Under the pieces are notes generated by a model. It saw nothing but the letters and a program-made list of their open reading frames with translations. It was not told where the DNA came from and did no database searches. A program made the translations under genes and the position numbers. From Pohlia nutans (Eukaryota > Streptophyta > Bryopsida > Bryales > Mniaceae), in contig CM040092.1 in assembly GCA_022496805.1 (NCBI GenBank), forward strand, positions 1,929,555 through 1,993,554: DNA of 64,000 nucleotides. The letters run 5' to 3'. Shown in pieces: positions 24,813 through 36,280 of the stretch; the stretch's first letter is position 1, and every line of letters starts with the position of its first letter.

Positions 24813-25183
24813 TTAACTCTAAAGTTTTAAATATTGTCCTAGTGTTATAAAGTTTACTATTTCGGGAAACTAATGATGTTCACTCATTTGAAAAAATTTC
24901 CTTTTTAAATTTTAGAATAGAATGTTTAGTTTTAACCAATCATATCAAATTTCAAATTCTAGAAATAAAATTTGTAATTTTGGTGAATTTTAAATGGTAA
25001 ATGCTCTTAAATTCATTAAATGAGTATCTAAAACTATTTTTGGAACTTTGACCGTACGGATAATTACTAAACATCATGCTTCTCATTTTTTTCTTTTGGA
25101 CCAAACTTCATCAAAGTTACAGAAGTAACATTTTATAACACATCTAGATTTTGCCCTTACCCACTCTGTCATTTAGGGGTGAA
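24813..25183. mobile_element. TTAA element, subfamily C copy 3 (reverse orientation)
   Basis: The left end is TTAA-CTCTAAAG and the right end TTTAGGGG followed by TGAA. The interior is the reverse complement of subfamily C (ATTCATTAAATGAGTATCTAAAAC and CCGTACGGATAATT regions). The ends are more decayed and the palindrome is lost. Confidence 0.55.
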
Positions 25184-25254
25184 AAGAATCCAGTGACTAC
25201 CTTGTCAGAGTATTTTTAGCACCTTCAAATGCAAATGGATTTAAACTCTATTAT

Positions 25255-25376
25255 CACTAGTAGGATTTTGGTTCTTTATAACTGGTCCTTTGTTATTTAG
25301 ATGGTCCTAAACAACTTTCTTTTTAAAAAATTGAGTCACAAAGGACCGGTTATAAAGGACCAAAATCCTACTAGTG
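25255..25376. mobile_element. Mini CACTA-type MITE, 122 bp
   Basis: The termini CACTAGTAGGATTTTGGTC and its inverted copy enclose an AT-rich centre with GGTCCTTT and AAAGGACC inverted words. The flanking triplets TAT and AAT differ by one base. It belongs to the same subfamily as 63159-63299. Confidence 0.85.
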
Positions 25377-26856
25377 AATATTGGATCATATAATATCCCT
25401 AATACATGAAACTGGTGGTTAGCAATGTAGGTTAAATTCTAGACCTTAGTTCTTTTTTTTTTTCTTTTTTTTTTGAAACAACAGGACATTTTATTCCTTT
25501 GAAAGAGCAAAACATCAGAGCGAACCAAGGGCACGAAACCCCAGCGAGAAGATATATTTTTTCCTTTTAACCTAGAAATACAGCAACAAAATCACTATAC
25601 AAACTCCCCAGTTTGCGGCCTGTTCAGAGACCACGTCAACTGCGCGTTGTGTCTCGAGGCAAAGAACTTGGACTGTAGCGAAGTGCGATCAAACCGGGAG
25701 TAGAGCTGAGTAGCTTTCGCCGGGTGCATCTCCACCAGAGACTGCGTCTTCAGCCACGCTACACGAATGTGGTCGATGAAATAGTCCCACAGCACAACTT
25801 CCAACTTGGGAAGGTTCCACTCATCTCGAGCGAAACAAATAGCGTTGCGGTCCAGCAAGCAAATCCAGATCACTGAACCTCTAAACAGGGACCACATGGT
25901 CAAACCATTCTTCAATTTCTTGGGAAGCTTGGAGCCTAAAACACATTGCTGCCAAGTGAGATTAGGCAATTTGCCTGCGGTCTTGGGGATCTCCAAAGCA
26001 CAATACACGGCACCGTAAGAGCGAAATGCCAAGCATGTTGCGTTTTCGCACAATGGTGGAACCGATGAAGTATTGATTTTTCTAAACCTGCGGAACAACT
26101 AGTGCAAATGGTAGATATGCCCGGAGAGGATTGAGCGGGCCAACAATGTACGGCGACCGCACAGTGGTATACTGACCACAAGAATCCAACTTCTTTCTGG
26201 GGACGGTTCTTGTGCCAAACTTCGCACCATCGAGGGGCGTATGAGTCCGGGAGGACGCCATGCCATTTAGCAGGGATTGGCCGAGAAAGTTGCTATCGCT
26301 TCGACATCATTTTGCGACCTTTCTTCATAGTGAAGGAGTGGAAAGGGCCTGCTGAACCGAGAGAGTAACGACCAGGGTCAAAATGGAGATTCTTGATCAC
26401 GCCAACGAACATTTTGCACTTGGAAGCTGAAACAACCCTGACGCGGCGCAGCCACCCATCAACTACCAGCTCCTCCGGGGGATCAAAAGGTGGCCGTGGT
26501 TGCAGCAAGAGAGACTGAGGCCCAACTGAAAAACAAGGGAGATTAGTTGGGATGAAGGTCCGCTCCAGGGCATCCCGGATTTGTGGGCGAAACTGCTCGG
26601 TTATCATGAACATGACCATCGGGATCGAGTCATGCTCTGCTGCAAAAATACCTATGGATTCATTCGGGTTCGTGTATACACGATCTTCTGTGAGCATACG
26701 AATCCACCGCGGCGGGATCATGGAAATCATGGTTTCATAGTGTGGTTGACAATCCGGCGGGAGGTTGAACTTAGCTTGTATATCCTGCCATGACAAGAAT
26801 CCATTGAAGTTGTTGGTCCAGATGTCTTGGATATGGTTCATGTCATTCCTCATGGC

Positions 26857-28791
26857 TTACGCCGCCTGCCGGTGCGAAAAGCCAAAATTGCCACCAAGGA
26901 AGAAAGTAGTCCACCAAAGGCTGGTGGTGAGGACCTCGTCACGGTTACGTGGAGGACGGACTTCGATGTTGCCCACAATTTTCCTCCACGACTGGATAAT
27001 TCTATCCCAGGCTCTCGATCCTCTTGTTGCACGAAACTTGTGCAGGAGAGTCCATTGAGGTGAGGCCGGCCAATTACCATGACATTGTGGTCGGATAAGA
27101 AGGATGCGGTATCGAAGAAGAATCTGTAGAGTAAAATTTCCGGGAGATTTGGCGCGAATAATCCACTTGGCCATCATTGCATGAAGAGCCTCCACAGGAT
27201 CTACCAGATTCAATCCACCGACATTGCGTGATGCACAGCAATCAGTCCATCGGACCCGCGCCCGATTTCGATGCGCCGTGCCGGACCATAAAAAATCCCT
27301 CAAGCGTGCTCTAATTTCACGTATCACCTTCATCGAGCCACCCCAAATATTGAAAAAGTACCATAACTTTGACAAGTGTACCGAGTTGACGATGATAGCA
27401 CAACCAGCTAGGGAAAGATGCACCGTGGACCAATATTCCAGCTTTTCCCGGATTTTTGAGGCAAGAAATTCATCGACATCAGCGGTGTCGAGGTTGATGC
27501 CAAACGGAGTCCCGAGCAATTTCGATATTTGTTTCTCCATTGCCCATGGGCATTCCAGCCTTTGCAACCAATGAGGAGGTGGGCGAGGAGAAAGCCAATA
27601 GGCTAAGGATTTGGACCAGTTAGGTAGTAGCCCTGATGCAAGGCCGAACTGAGAGATGAGGGTGGTTAAGCTTTCAAAACTAGCCTCAGAACCCGCAACC
27701 GTAAAATGTGTATCATCAGCATATTGGATGATCAGTTGTTCTTGAACTGTACCTGGGAGAGTGATGCCATGAAGCTCTCCTGCGTCCGAAGCTGCTTTGG
27801 CTGCAATATTTAAAGCTTCTCCAACAAATAAGAACAAGTACGGGGCGAGGGGGCAGCCCTGACGAACGCCATGGAGAACTAGAAAAGTGTCAGATTCGCC
27901 ACCATTAACTCCCACGGAGGCTTCTGCATTGGCAAACAGAGTGCGGACCATTTGTACGAATTCTTCCGGAACTCCCAGGGCATGCATCACTCGGTATAAA
28001 AAGGGCAAATGGACCGTACCATAAGCTTTTTTAAAGTCAAGATTCAAGAGGATTAAATCTTGATCTGACTCTTTTGCCCAGGTAATGAACTCGTGCTGGA
28101 TAAGGACATTGTCCAAAATATAACGGGCCGGGAGAAAGGCTGTTTGCTCGGAATTGATCACATCTGAGAGAAGCGGCTGGAGTCTCAATTGGAGGGCTTT
28201 TGCCATGATTTTGTAGGACACATTTAGGAGGCTAATGGGTCTCCAGTTTGCAAGTTCCTCTCGTGGACCTCTTTTATGCAGAAGGGAGATCAAGCCGCGG
28301 TTGACACCAATCGGGAGAGAACCTTGTTGGATTGCCGATTGTACCATGCGTGTAAAATCCTCACCTACCAAATACCAGTAAGTGGTGTAGAATTCCACCA
28401 AAAACCCATCCGTGCCCGGGCATTTGCCAGCAGCCATGGAGCGGGCAGCCTCTCGCACTTCCGGTTCTTCCAGGGGGCGGGCTAACAGCAATCGTGCTTC
28501 ATGGGAGAAGCGCGAGGGGATGAGGCTGATAATGTCTTCCATGGCAGTCTCTTGCTCAGGGGAGGAGGCCATTTCACTATACAGATCCTTGTAAAAGGAA
28601 GCACACAACCTGCCAATCTCGACCGGGTCCGACACCGTCACTCCTGATGCATTACGCAGTCCTGTGACCGCCGTGGAGGAGGCCTTTTCTCTAACAGCCT
28701 GGAAGAACTCGCTGGAGACCATGTCGCCTGTAAATTTCCATCGTATGCGAGAACATATACGTTTGCCCGCAACAAGCCTGGTTTCGATCAA
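26857..28791 (-). pseudogene. Longest open stretch of LINE ORF2 (reverse transcriptase, 644 codons)
   Basis: This is the largest uninterrupted segment of the broken ORF2. It covers the palm and finger motifs of a non-LTR reverse transcriptase and the thumb and connection region, and ends at a premature stop. The upstream stop at 28885-28887 is in the same frame, so the segment is part of one ancestral frame and not a separate gene. Confidence 0.85.
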
Positions 28792-29667
28792 CTGCAGGTG
28801 TTGGCGAAGTTCAGCTTGACGACGTTGGAGGATAGGGTTATCAGGCGCCGCTTGCAGTTCCTTACTAGCAGATGCGAAGGAATTTCAAGCTTGACGCTCT
28901 GTGGCCCGAAACTCCATTGCTTTCTTTTTGCAGAAAGATCGATAAGCACGGGCAACGGCACGAATTTTTGTCATGAAGGGTGCCGCTGCCGGGACTCTCC
29001 GCCATGCTTGTTCAATGACTTCACGCGCCGGATTGAGCCAAAATGCACTCATTTTCCATCTGGATTTGCGAGTCGGGCCGTCCTGCAATTGGAGAGAAAT
29101 CGAGACAGGTTGGTGATCCGACCACGGATTATCACAATGAATGAGGTATGAGAGAATCTTTCTGTGAGCGGCTCCCGGTTCGTTTCGAAAAACATATACC
29201 CGGTCAAGTCTTGCAAGGACTCGAGTGCCATCAACTCGCCAATTGTCCCACGAGAATCTGGGACTATCTGGGGATCGAGGATAATCTTCCACACCGAGGA
29301 AGGACTTTAGGTTGTGGAACAAAGATCTTTCAGAAATTGGAACAAGACGACTGCAGGGGTTGTTCCACTACTAGAGAGTGCGTAAAAACCAAGACAAAAC
29401 CAACACACATCTGTTGGAACCAACAGAGAATGGGTTTAACGTAGCAAACATTTAGTCATCTGCACAGAACCAACAAGTTCCTGTTGATTCACTACTAGAG
29501 AGTGCGTCAAAACCAAGACAGAACCAAGACACATCTCTTGGAACCAATAGAGATTGGGTTTAACGTTGCAAAACCGAATTCACTACACAGAACCAGCAGA
29601 TTCTCTCTTGGAACCAACAAGTTTTCTCTTGGAAAAAAAAAACTGTACAGAACCAACAGGTTCTTTC

Positions 29668-30135
29668 TTGGAAAAAAACACAGCTCCAGCCTTCAAGATT
29701 TTGTCAAAAAAAAAAAATTCAAAAAAATTTGAATTTTTTTCTATATACAGAAAAATTCCTGCATATAATATTGCAGAAAAAAAATTGAAAAAAAAGTTTT
29801 TTTTACATCGTTAAAAATATTCAAAGTCTGCTGGGAAAAAAAAACAGCTCCAGCCCTCAAGATTTTGTCCAAAAAAAAAAAATTCAAAAAAATTTGAAAT
29901 TTTTTCTATATACAGAAAAATCCCTACATATAATACTGCAGAAAAAAAAATTGAAAAAAAAGTTTTTTTTACATCGTTAAAAATATTCAAAGACTGCTGG
30001 GAAAAAAAAAAACAGCTCCAGCCTTCAAGATTTTGTCCAAAAAAAAAAAAATTCAAAAAAATCTGAATTTTTTTGTAGATACAGAAAAATCCCTGTATGA
30101 AATAGTGCAAAAAAAAATTGAAAAAAAAAGCTTTT
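29668..30135. repeat. Three tandem copies of a 165-bp A/T-rich unit
   Basis: The marker CAGCTCCAGCC occurs at 29681, 29845 and 30013, giving periods of 164 and 168 bp. Each unit has a poly(A) tract, a TATATACAGAAAAAT or similar segment and a CATCGTTAAAAATATTC boundary. The copies are nearly identical, so the amplification is recent. Confidence 0.85.
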
Positions 30136-30199
30136 TGTACATGGCAAACGAATTGCCAATGGTTAAGTTCTCTTATAATTAATAAGATAATTCATGTAC

Positions 30200-30290
30200 T
30201 TGCATGAGCGTGTGTATGTGGTGTGGTGGTTTAGTAAGTGGTTGGGGGATAGAAGGTCTTGTGTTCGAATCCGGCCGCTGGCGATTGGTC
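30200..30290 (+). mobile_element. tRNA-derived SINE-like segment (A and B boxes)
   Basis: An A-box-like TGGTTTAGTAAGTGG (30226-30240) and a B-box GTTCGAATCC (30263-30272) are spaced as in tRNA genes. The surrounding sequence does not form a tRNA acceptor stem, so this is read as the pol III promoter head of a SINE captured inside the CACTA element. Confidence 0.55.
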
Positions 30291-31080
30291 TTCGGTCGAC
30301 CATGGTGGGCCCTACGGTGGTGGTTGGGGTTCTTGGCCTTGGCTGTTAAATTTTTTCCGGGCAGCCCAAAATCTCCGGGCAGCTACTTTTCCTCGGGCAG
30401 GCCAAAAAAAATGAATGCTAGATTAGAAACATTCTTTATCTGTATACTTGGACATTGAAGCAACACCGAACCAAGACATTTTCTGTTGATTGTGATCCGG
30501 AATCAACTGTTCCTAACCCGCACACGAACCAGCAGAATTTCTGTTGATTTTCTCTTACACCAGAACCCCATCTCTCTAGTAGTGTTCTTGTCTTGACGAG
30601 GTTCAACAAAATTAAAATCACCTGCAAAAATCCACCTGATACCGACGGGCAATTGTTGCATCATCGTTTCCCAAAGTTGACTTCGTTGATGGGTATCGTT
30701 CGGGGCGTACATGTTGATCACACCAATATCGCCACCTGGGAGCCTTTAGATGACAAACCAGTCTGCGCAGTTCTCCATCAATGAGCCCGATTGTCCCACC
30801 ATTTTTGCAAACTTTGGGGCCAGAAATGAAGCAATGCCGCCTTTGCCAGCACCAGGGCTGGTGTGAGCATTTCCATAGCCCACTGAGGCCTCCAACGACC
30901 ATGAGCATGCACCAGGCCACAGAGATTTCCTGAGGTCCCGAGCTTTGTCGCCTCGCAGTTTAGTTTCTTGAATTAACAGGATGTCAACCGATGTCAAAGA
31001 CTGAAGATAATTTCGTAACATGGGGACTGATGAGGTGTCGTTAAGACCTCGTACGTTAAAAGAATAAAGGTGTAAATTCA

Positions 31081-33673
31081 TCACTTACTAATGGTTTGTG
31101 GGGATTTTGCCACAGCGTCCCTGCCGCTATTACTCTTAGAGATTGCCAACTTATGGCCCCAACAGTCGAACCCTAACAGGCGCACAGAGGAAGAGGAAGG
31201 ATTCGAGACCGGCGAGTTCCGGGCACGTGCTGCAGCCTTAACCGGACAAAGAGAGGAAAGTTCACCATCACCCGGACTAGTCTTGTTGGGCTGAGAAATA
31301 CCTTGAGCAGGTTCTACTTGGGTCGGGATGGGTCTACTTCTCTCGGCAGTCAACATGCGCAAGTGAGGGACCACTCGTTCGTTATCATATTCTTCTCGTG
31401 TTTTACGAACCGGAGTCGAGGAACGAAACGAGGGAGAGGCTCCAGAGGAGAGAGGAGTGGAGTGTCCTTGGCCAGACACAGACTGGGATGAAAGTCGAAG
31501 GTCATGAATCTGAACAGAGCTCGTACCACTAGCGCGCAATGCTTGTGTAATAGAACGAGTAGTTGCCCTCTGGAGAGGTAGAGCCTATTGAGGAACTTCT
31601 ACATCCAATGATGGAGCTGAAGATTCCTGAGGTTCACCCCGGTCACTAGTAACTGGAGATATGAGGCCGTTTTGGGCATCTTCGAATGCTTCTTCCTCAT
31701 GGGGGTTTGGCTCAAATTCGATATCATCTTCATCCCCATCGGACCCGGCGTGAAAGAAAATCCTGTTACGAGGATTGGGCTTGATGTCGAGGAGCTCAAG
31801 AGTAATGGAGGCAGGTTCCAGTTGGATCAGATTGTGTTCTCTTGGCAGCTCACTATCTCGAGGGGAGTTAGGGATAATACAGGGATCCTGGGCTGAGCCT
31901 GAGCCTGACGGGATCGATTCAGAAACGGTGAAGGTTTTTTGTAATTCATGACCTTGTTGAGGTATTCAAATCTCCGGGTCCTGTGAGGACGGAGTTGGGC
32001 CCGAGAATTGTTCTGGAACCTCCGTCCATGGCGCTAACACTACTAGAGAAATGGGGTTCCTAACCCGCACAAAATCAACAGAAATTCTGTTGGTTCTGTG
32101 CGGGTTAGGAACAGTTGATTCCGGAGAGAAATGGAACTTGTTGGTTCCAAGAGAAAACTTGTTGGTTCTGTGCAGATGACTAAATGTTTGCTACGTTAAA
32201 CCCATTCTCTGTTGGTTCTAACAGATGTGTCTTGGTTTTGTCTTGGTTTTTACGCACTCTCTAGTAGTGTAACTCCCATCTCGCCATCAATGGGTTCGGG
32301 ATCAAAATCGGTTACATGAATTGGATTGTCCGATGGTTTCATGGGAGGGGGGAGAGGAGCATCAAGAGCCAATTGGGACGGTCCAGAAGCCGTTCCCGGA
32401 AGCAAGTCTACTGGAGGCTGTAAGGTATCATTTCCCTCCGAACGCGCAGCATGAATGGGACTTGAGCCAGGGGAAGACACTACTGTAGGGCGTTCAATCT
32501 CCATTGCAGTGGGTCCTTCCAAAGACTCTGTGAGGCGCTCACGGACACTGCGACCACCACGGTGCGAGCGGCGGTTACGGTTTCGTGGCGTGGGAGATTT
32601 ATGGAACCGATGAATAACTGGGATAAACCCTTCGTTATCGGGCTGCCGTCGCCGATCTTCCTCTTGTCTGTGGACCTTGCCGCGCCTCGATGTGTCCCAA
32701 CTGGAGTTGCGAGCAAAGTAAGGAGAAGAGGCTTTGGCTCCGTGAGCGTCGGGTGATGACCGACTGGTAAGTTGAAGGCGTGAAGATGAATCCACCGGGG
32801 AAGAATAATCTTGTCTTAATAGAGTGGAGGAATCAGGTGGTCGAAAACAATTGTCCGGGTTATGCGGAAACTCCGGGCATTGGACCGAACATGATTCCTG
32901 TCTTTCATAGACAATGGAAACTTCCGCAAACGACCCATCAATGCTAGCTATATCTAATTTCGACACCAGAGATTGCCCTGGGGGCAGGACAATGTGGAAT
33001 CTCGGCGCTTTGTTACACTCGGTAGAATTGTCAACCTCCAGGACCTTCCCGACGGATTCAGCAACGCGGCGCGCCATCCCCATATATTCTTCCGGGAAGT
33101 CATGTAGGGATATCCAAACAACAAGGAATCTACTGTTTGGTCTGCTTGGGTTGAAAGCAAGGATCCATTTCTGGAACAGCGCTTGTCCTACTGATAGTCT
33201 GCAAGGAGTCAAATTAAGTACCGATTGAACCAAATCGAAGGATGCAAGTTTGAGAAAGAAAAAGCCCGCATGAGCTCAACTCGTGCTTGTATCAAATCTT
33301 CCAGTTCTCGTACCCAGTCTTCATGGCAAGTACCCTCGGCTAGGGGATTCACAAAGCTGGCGATCACAGCGTGCTTTCGGAGATGCGCAACCTCCTTCCG
33401 CAACAAGGTCATATCGAGCGCAAAAGCTGGAATCACCAAGCTTTCTCTAGGAGGCGAGGTTACTGGAGTGCCGAGAATCCCACGTTCCCAGTCTGGAATG
33501 GGTGTCGACTGAGATGCGGCGTGGAGAGGGCCGCGTCCGGAGCCACCAGGTCTTGATCGATCTCCGCACCGTTCTCCTCTGAAATTCAATCCCGCAACAT
33601 CTCTGTTCCGCACGTCGCACCCATCTTCCGGCCTTGAGTGCTGCAACGCGTCTCGATAACTCCCTGAAGCCAT
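31081..33673 (-). pseudogene. LINE ORF1 (DUF4283/nucleic-acid-binding type), broken
   Basis: The 5' part starts at an ATG (33673-33671) and reads to about 33260, where a frameshift moves the protein into the frame of 33233-32250. That second segment has the WISLHDFPEEYMG-type stretch seen in DUF4283-containing plant LINE ORF1 proteins and a degenerate zinc-knuckle-like Cys cluster. A CACTA element interrupts it at 32038-32269. The 3' part (about 31539-31081) is Ser/Pro-rich and basic, and ends in the TGATG that overlaps the ORF2 start. Confidence 0.7.
32038..32269. mobile_element. CACTA-type MITE nested in LINE ORF1, 232 bp
   Basis: CACTACTAGAGA and TCTCTAGTAGTG ends are flanked by TAA on both sides (32035-32037 and 32270-32272). 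The right half is the reverse complement of the left subterminal part of 29366-30584. The left half has an inverted CTAACCCGCAC/GTGCGGGTTAG hairpin. Confidence 0.88.
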
Positions 33674-33910
33674 TTGTGTGCATTAGGTTACCGGAATTCG
33701 ACCCTAAAATCGGATGGTCAGATTTCGAAGAATCGACTATCAACCGCACGCCTTAGGCAAGAACGCGATCTTGGTGAGTTCAGAATTCAAATCAGACCAC
33801 GGCGATGTAATCTTGAGTAATTGAAGCACGAAACGAATCGGCAGCCATGCGGCGCCAGGCTCCTGCTCTCACCGCCTTTTTTCCTCAATAGTCCACCTTA
33901 GTTCTTTTTT

Positions 33911-34634
33911 GAAAATGAAGTGCACATTACATGAAAATACACTATTTGTTCTAACCACTTTCTAATCAAGTTGCTTCCAAACCTGTATGTTGTGTAAGTA
34001 GGATCTTGTGAAAAGCTCAAGAAGTATCGTATCTGGTCTAATGTTTTCCAGTGACCAAACTACTCTTTCAAATGATCGAAGAGTGTCAAGATGGCCTCTT
34101 ATTATGACACTTGCTAATATTGATTGTGAAGATCAAGGAGAACGTAACTGACATGTGTTATCGGCTATCCTTCTAGTAACCAAGTTTGTCCCAGTACAAA
34201 TGCCCATTCTTGTGAGTTTTAAACCAAGCATGCAAGTATGCATTTTATTGCAAAATGAATTATTTGAACGAGAAAATCCTTTCAGATTGAGATTTTTAAA
34301 GACCAAAATCGGTCGTAGTTCTACCTCATTAACCAAATAATCAAATTATTAATTATATTTGAATTATCATTGAATGGTTCATTAATACGGTTAAACGAAA
34401 GATCAAACATCTGAGTGGAAAATTATATGTGGTATTACATGTGGCAGGAAAAAGTGCAAAGTTCCAACATGATAGTGTCTTAGAAGTTTTTCAAGAATGT
34501 CTTGATGTTATTCTGGATCCACTCAAAATATTAAGCTACAAGTGCAAAGTTCTTTACTTCATATTAGTTTTAACATTCATTTGTAAAGAACGTCTTGTAT
34601 GTCAAAAAGGATCAGCGTCAAAGAACCAACCTTG
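33911..34634. other. Unassigned AT-rich intergenic DNA
   Basis: No gene, RNA or repeat is recognised between the LINE target duplication and the next TTAA element. Confidence 0.5.
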
Positions 34635-35217
34635 TTAAGCCTTTAGTGCCCAGTTGACCAGTTTTTGGTCGATTTTGGGACTTTTTGTTTGCTACTATTC
34701 ACAAAACGTTTGATTTCAAAAAACCCAGGGAACAACGCAATTAGAGTATCTTCATACGCTTCAAACAAAACCAATTTCAAGAGAGAGCATGCAAAAACGC
34801 GTCAACTATGCTTATCCAAACTTAAATGTCCCTAGCCTTCACAAGTGAAATATCATAAAGAAATACATATTTAATGTAAGGGATTACTACTTATATGTGT
34901 GAAAGAACTAGCTAGAAGGTTTTAGATTCATTTTTGGAGCATTTACTAAAATTTATGCCCAATTGTGGTAGATCATATGTAGCACCAGTGTTGAAGGCTT
35001 TTTACAACATATCAATCTTTGAAGATTATTTACAAGCATGTGCACCGTTGGATCACTTTCATTTTTTGTTTGGTTTAAGTATCTGCCTTATAGAACCAAT
35101 TGATAGGATCCGATCTAGGATTTCATCCTTAGAGCAGCTACAAAATTTCACTTTGTCAAAATTGTATTCAAAACTTGCGCTTGCCCCCCAAATCAACCAC
35201 GGTCACTAAAGGGTTAA
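34635..35217. mobile_element. TTAA MITE-like element, subfamily E
   Basis: TTAA is at 34635-34638 and 35214-35217. The ends GCCTTTAGTG and CACTAAAGGG form an inverted repeat of about 10 bp with one mismatch. The palindrome GACCA-GTTTT-TGGTC occupies 34656-34670, 17 bp inside the left end. The frame at 34934-35209 inside it has no homologue I recognise. Confidence 0.7.
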
Positions 35218-35467
35218 CCTTCAAGTTATGATTGTTTGTCATTAACTTAGATTCTATGTTGGGGTTTCATAGAGGCTTGCGCTTATTGGATCCATTTGGA
35301 ACGCCGAGATGGGTATTTCTACTCTTGTATTCATTTATATGTGACCATCCTGAAAGCTGCAAGGTAACTTGCACATATGATACAAATAAATGTCAAATGC
35401 CATGCAGCATATGTTTGTGTACAAAAGAACATTCATTTTCCACTATTATCAACAACCAAGTGCAAAC

Positions 35468-36033
35468 TTAACTCTTAAAGGACAAACTAAGCCCCATGGG
35501 CTTAGTTTTGTAAGAATCTTTGAGATTTTTTTAGTGTAGTCCACCATTCTTTAACTGGTAAATCACGTTCAAAAAAGGTTTGAATTGCAAATTGAGATTC
35601 TTCTACAACCTTGTGGAAATTGCTTCTCACAACACACACCAATTGATCAAAGTTAGCTGAGAAAAGGGTGTTATGAAGTTGGGCAGCACTAGAGGAGCCC
35701 AATGGTTTTTTCGTGAGTTGAGTCTCATGGGTGGTTGCAATAATTGAAGTGCCAAAATGTGGCTGGTTGACTTGATGTTATTTGACGGAGCTTTGTAGAG
35801 CATGCCACTTGTGCTTCTTTCAAGCAAATTATTTCCTGTTTATATGATATTGTAGCAGAGTAGGGGGATGTAGTATCGGGCCAGAAAATGCCATCATTAA
35901 TTCATATAAGATGATTCAATTTTTTTTATATGAAGTGCTTAGAGGGGTAGGGTTAGAGGGTCCCCGGACTCCAAAAATTTTGAAAATGCTTTTGGGTTGC
36001 CCTCCAAGCATCCATTTGTCCTTTAAGGATTAA
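35468..36033. mobile_element. TTAA MITE-like element, subfamily F
   Basis: TTAA is at 35468-35471 and 36030-36033. The terminal repeats CTCTTAAAGGACAAA and TCCTTAAAGGACAAA match at 13 of 15 positions. The palindrome AAGCC-CCATG-GGCTT occupies 35489-35503, exactly 17 bp from the left terminus. The layout is the same as in subfamily D, although the interior differs. Confidence 0.75.
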
Positions 36034-36237
36034 GAGAAAATGAAAGAAGTATTCAAGAGCTCCATGGTATCTATTGATAATCAAGTGATTGCAAAAACAA
36101 TCAAAGACATCTCAAAAAAGTGGTCTATGCATCCTATCTTTGTAAGTGTTCAATATAGCTTAACTCTTTTTGATAGTTCATATATATCATTTTATTTTCC
36201 ATGAGTTGATTGCTATAGTAGAAATCTACATTACAAA

Positions 36238-36239
<2 letters not shown>

Positions 36240-36278
<39 letters not shown>
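36240..36278. repeat. (AT)n microsatellite
   Basis: About 19 uninterrupted AT dinucleotides. Confidence 0.95.

Positions 36279-36280
<2 letters not shown>

Larger units (their letters stand above)
29366..30584. mobile_element. CACTA-type element nested in LINE ORF2
   Basis: The ends read CACTACTAGAGA and TCTCTAGTAGTG, flanked by the 3-bp duplication TTC (29363-29365 and 30585-30587). Subterminal DNA is rich in ACCAACA/GTTGGTT words, and a second internal copy of the left end begins at 29490. The interior holds three tandem poly(A/T)-rich units (29668-30135) and a SINE-like segment (30200-30290). It interrupts the endonuclease domain. It shares ends and about 110 bp of subterminal sequence with 32038-32269. 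Confidence 0.85.
25595..31081 (-). pseudogene. LINE ORF2: endonuclease, reverse transcriptase, zf-RVT (broken)
   Basis: The start ATG (31081-31079) overlaps the ORF1 stop in a TGATG. An APE-type endonuclease follows: FNVRGLND and LIQETK near the start, AGDFNFV near 30620, WSDHQPVSI near 29130. The reverse transcriptase lies within 28791-26857: WRPISLLN near 28240, LDFKKAYG near 28030, GVRQGCPLAP near 27870, and YADD at 27712-27723. A zf-RVT-like C-terminal region follows (VGFLWS, C-x2-C near 26100). Breaks are in-frame stops at 30746, 28885 and 26857, a frameshift near 26200, and the CACTA insertion splitting the endonuclease at 29366-30584. The Asp usually following KAY is Gly. It is not functional. 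Confidence 0.85.
25459..33894 (-). mobile_element. Full-length but degenerate L1-type LINE
   Basis: The element reads on the minus strand from about 33894 to a poly(A) tail, seen as T runs at 25453-25474. The 16-bp sequence ACCTTAGTTCTTTTTT occurs at 33895-33910 and again at 25443-25458, which is the target duplication of target-primed reverse transcription. It contains ORF1 (31081-33673) and ORF2 (25595-31081), both broken. Two CACTA-type elements are nested at 29366-30584 and 32038-32269. Without them the LINE is about 7 kb. Confidence 0.88.

Noticed and set aside
30226..30290. A tRNA gene
   Set aside because: A and B boxes are present, but no acceptor stem or anticodon arm can be drawn, so a SINE head is more likely.
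30204..30458. Gly/Trp-rich 84-codon frame
   Set aside because: It covers the SINE-like A/B-box segment and CACTA interior, which are non-coding.
34934..35209. 91-codon frame with an AVL-rich start
   Set aside because: It lies inside a TTAA element, has no homology I recognise and extends into the element's terminus.
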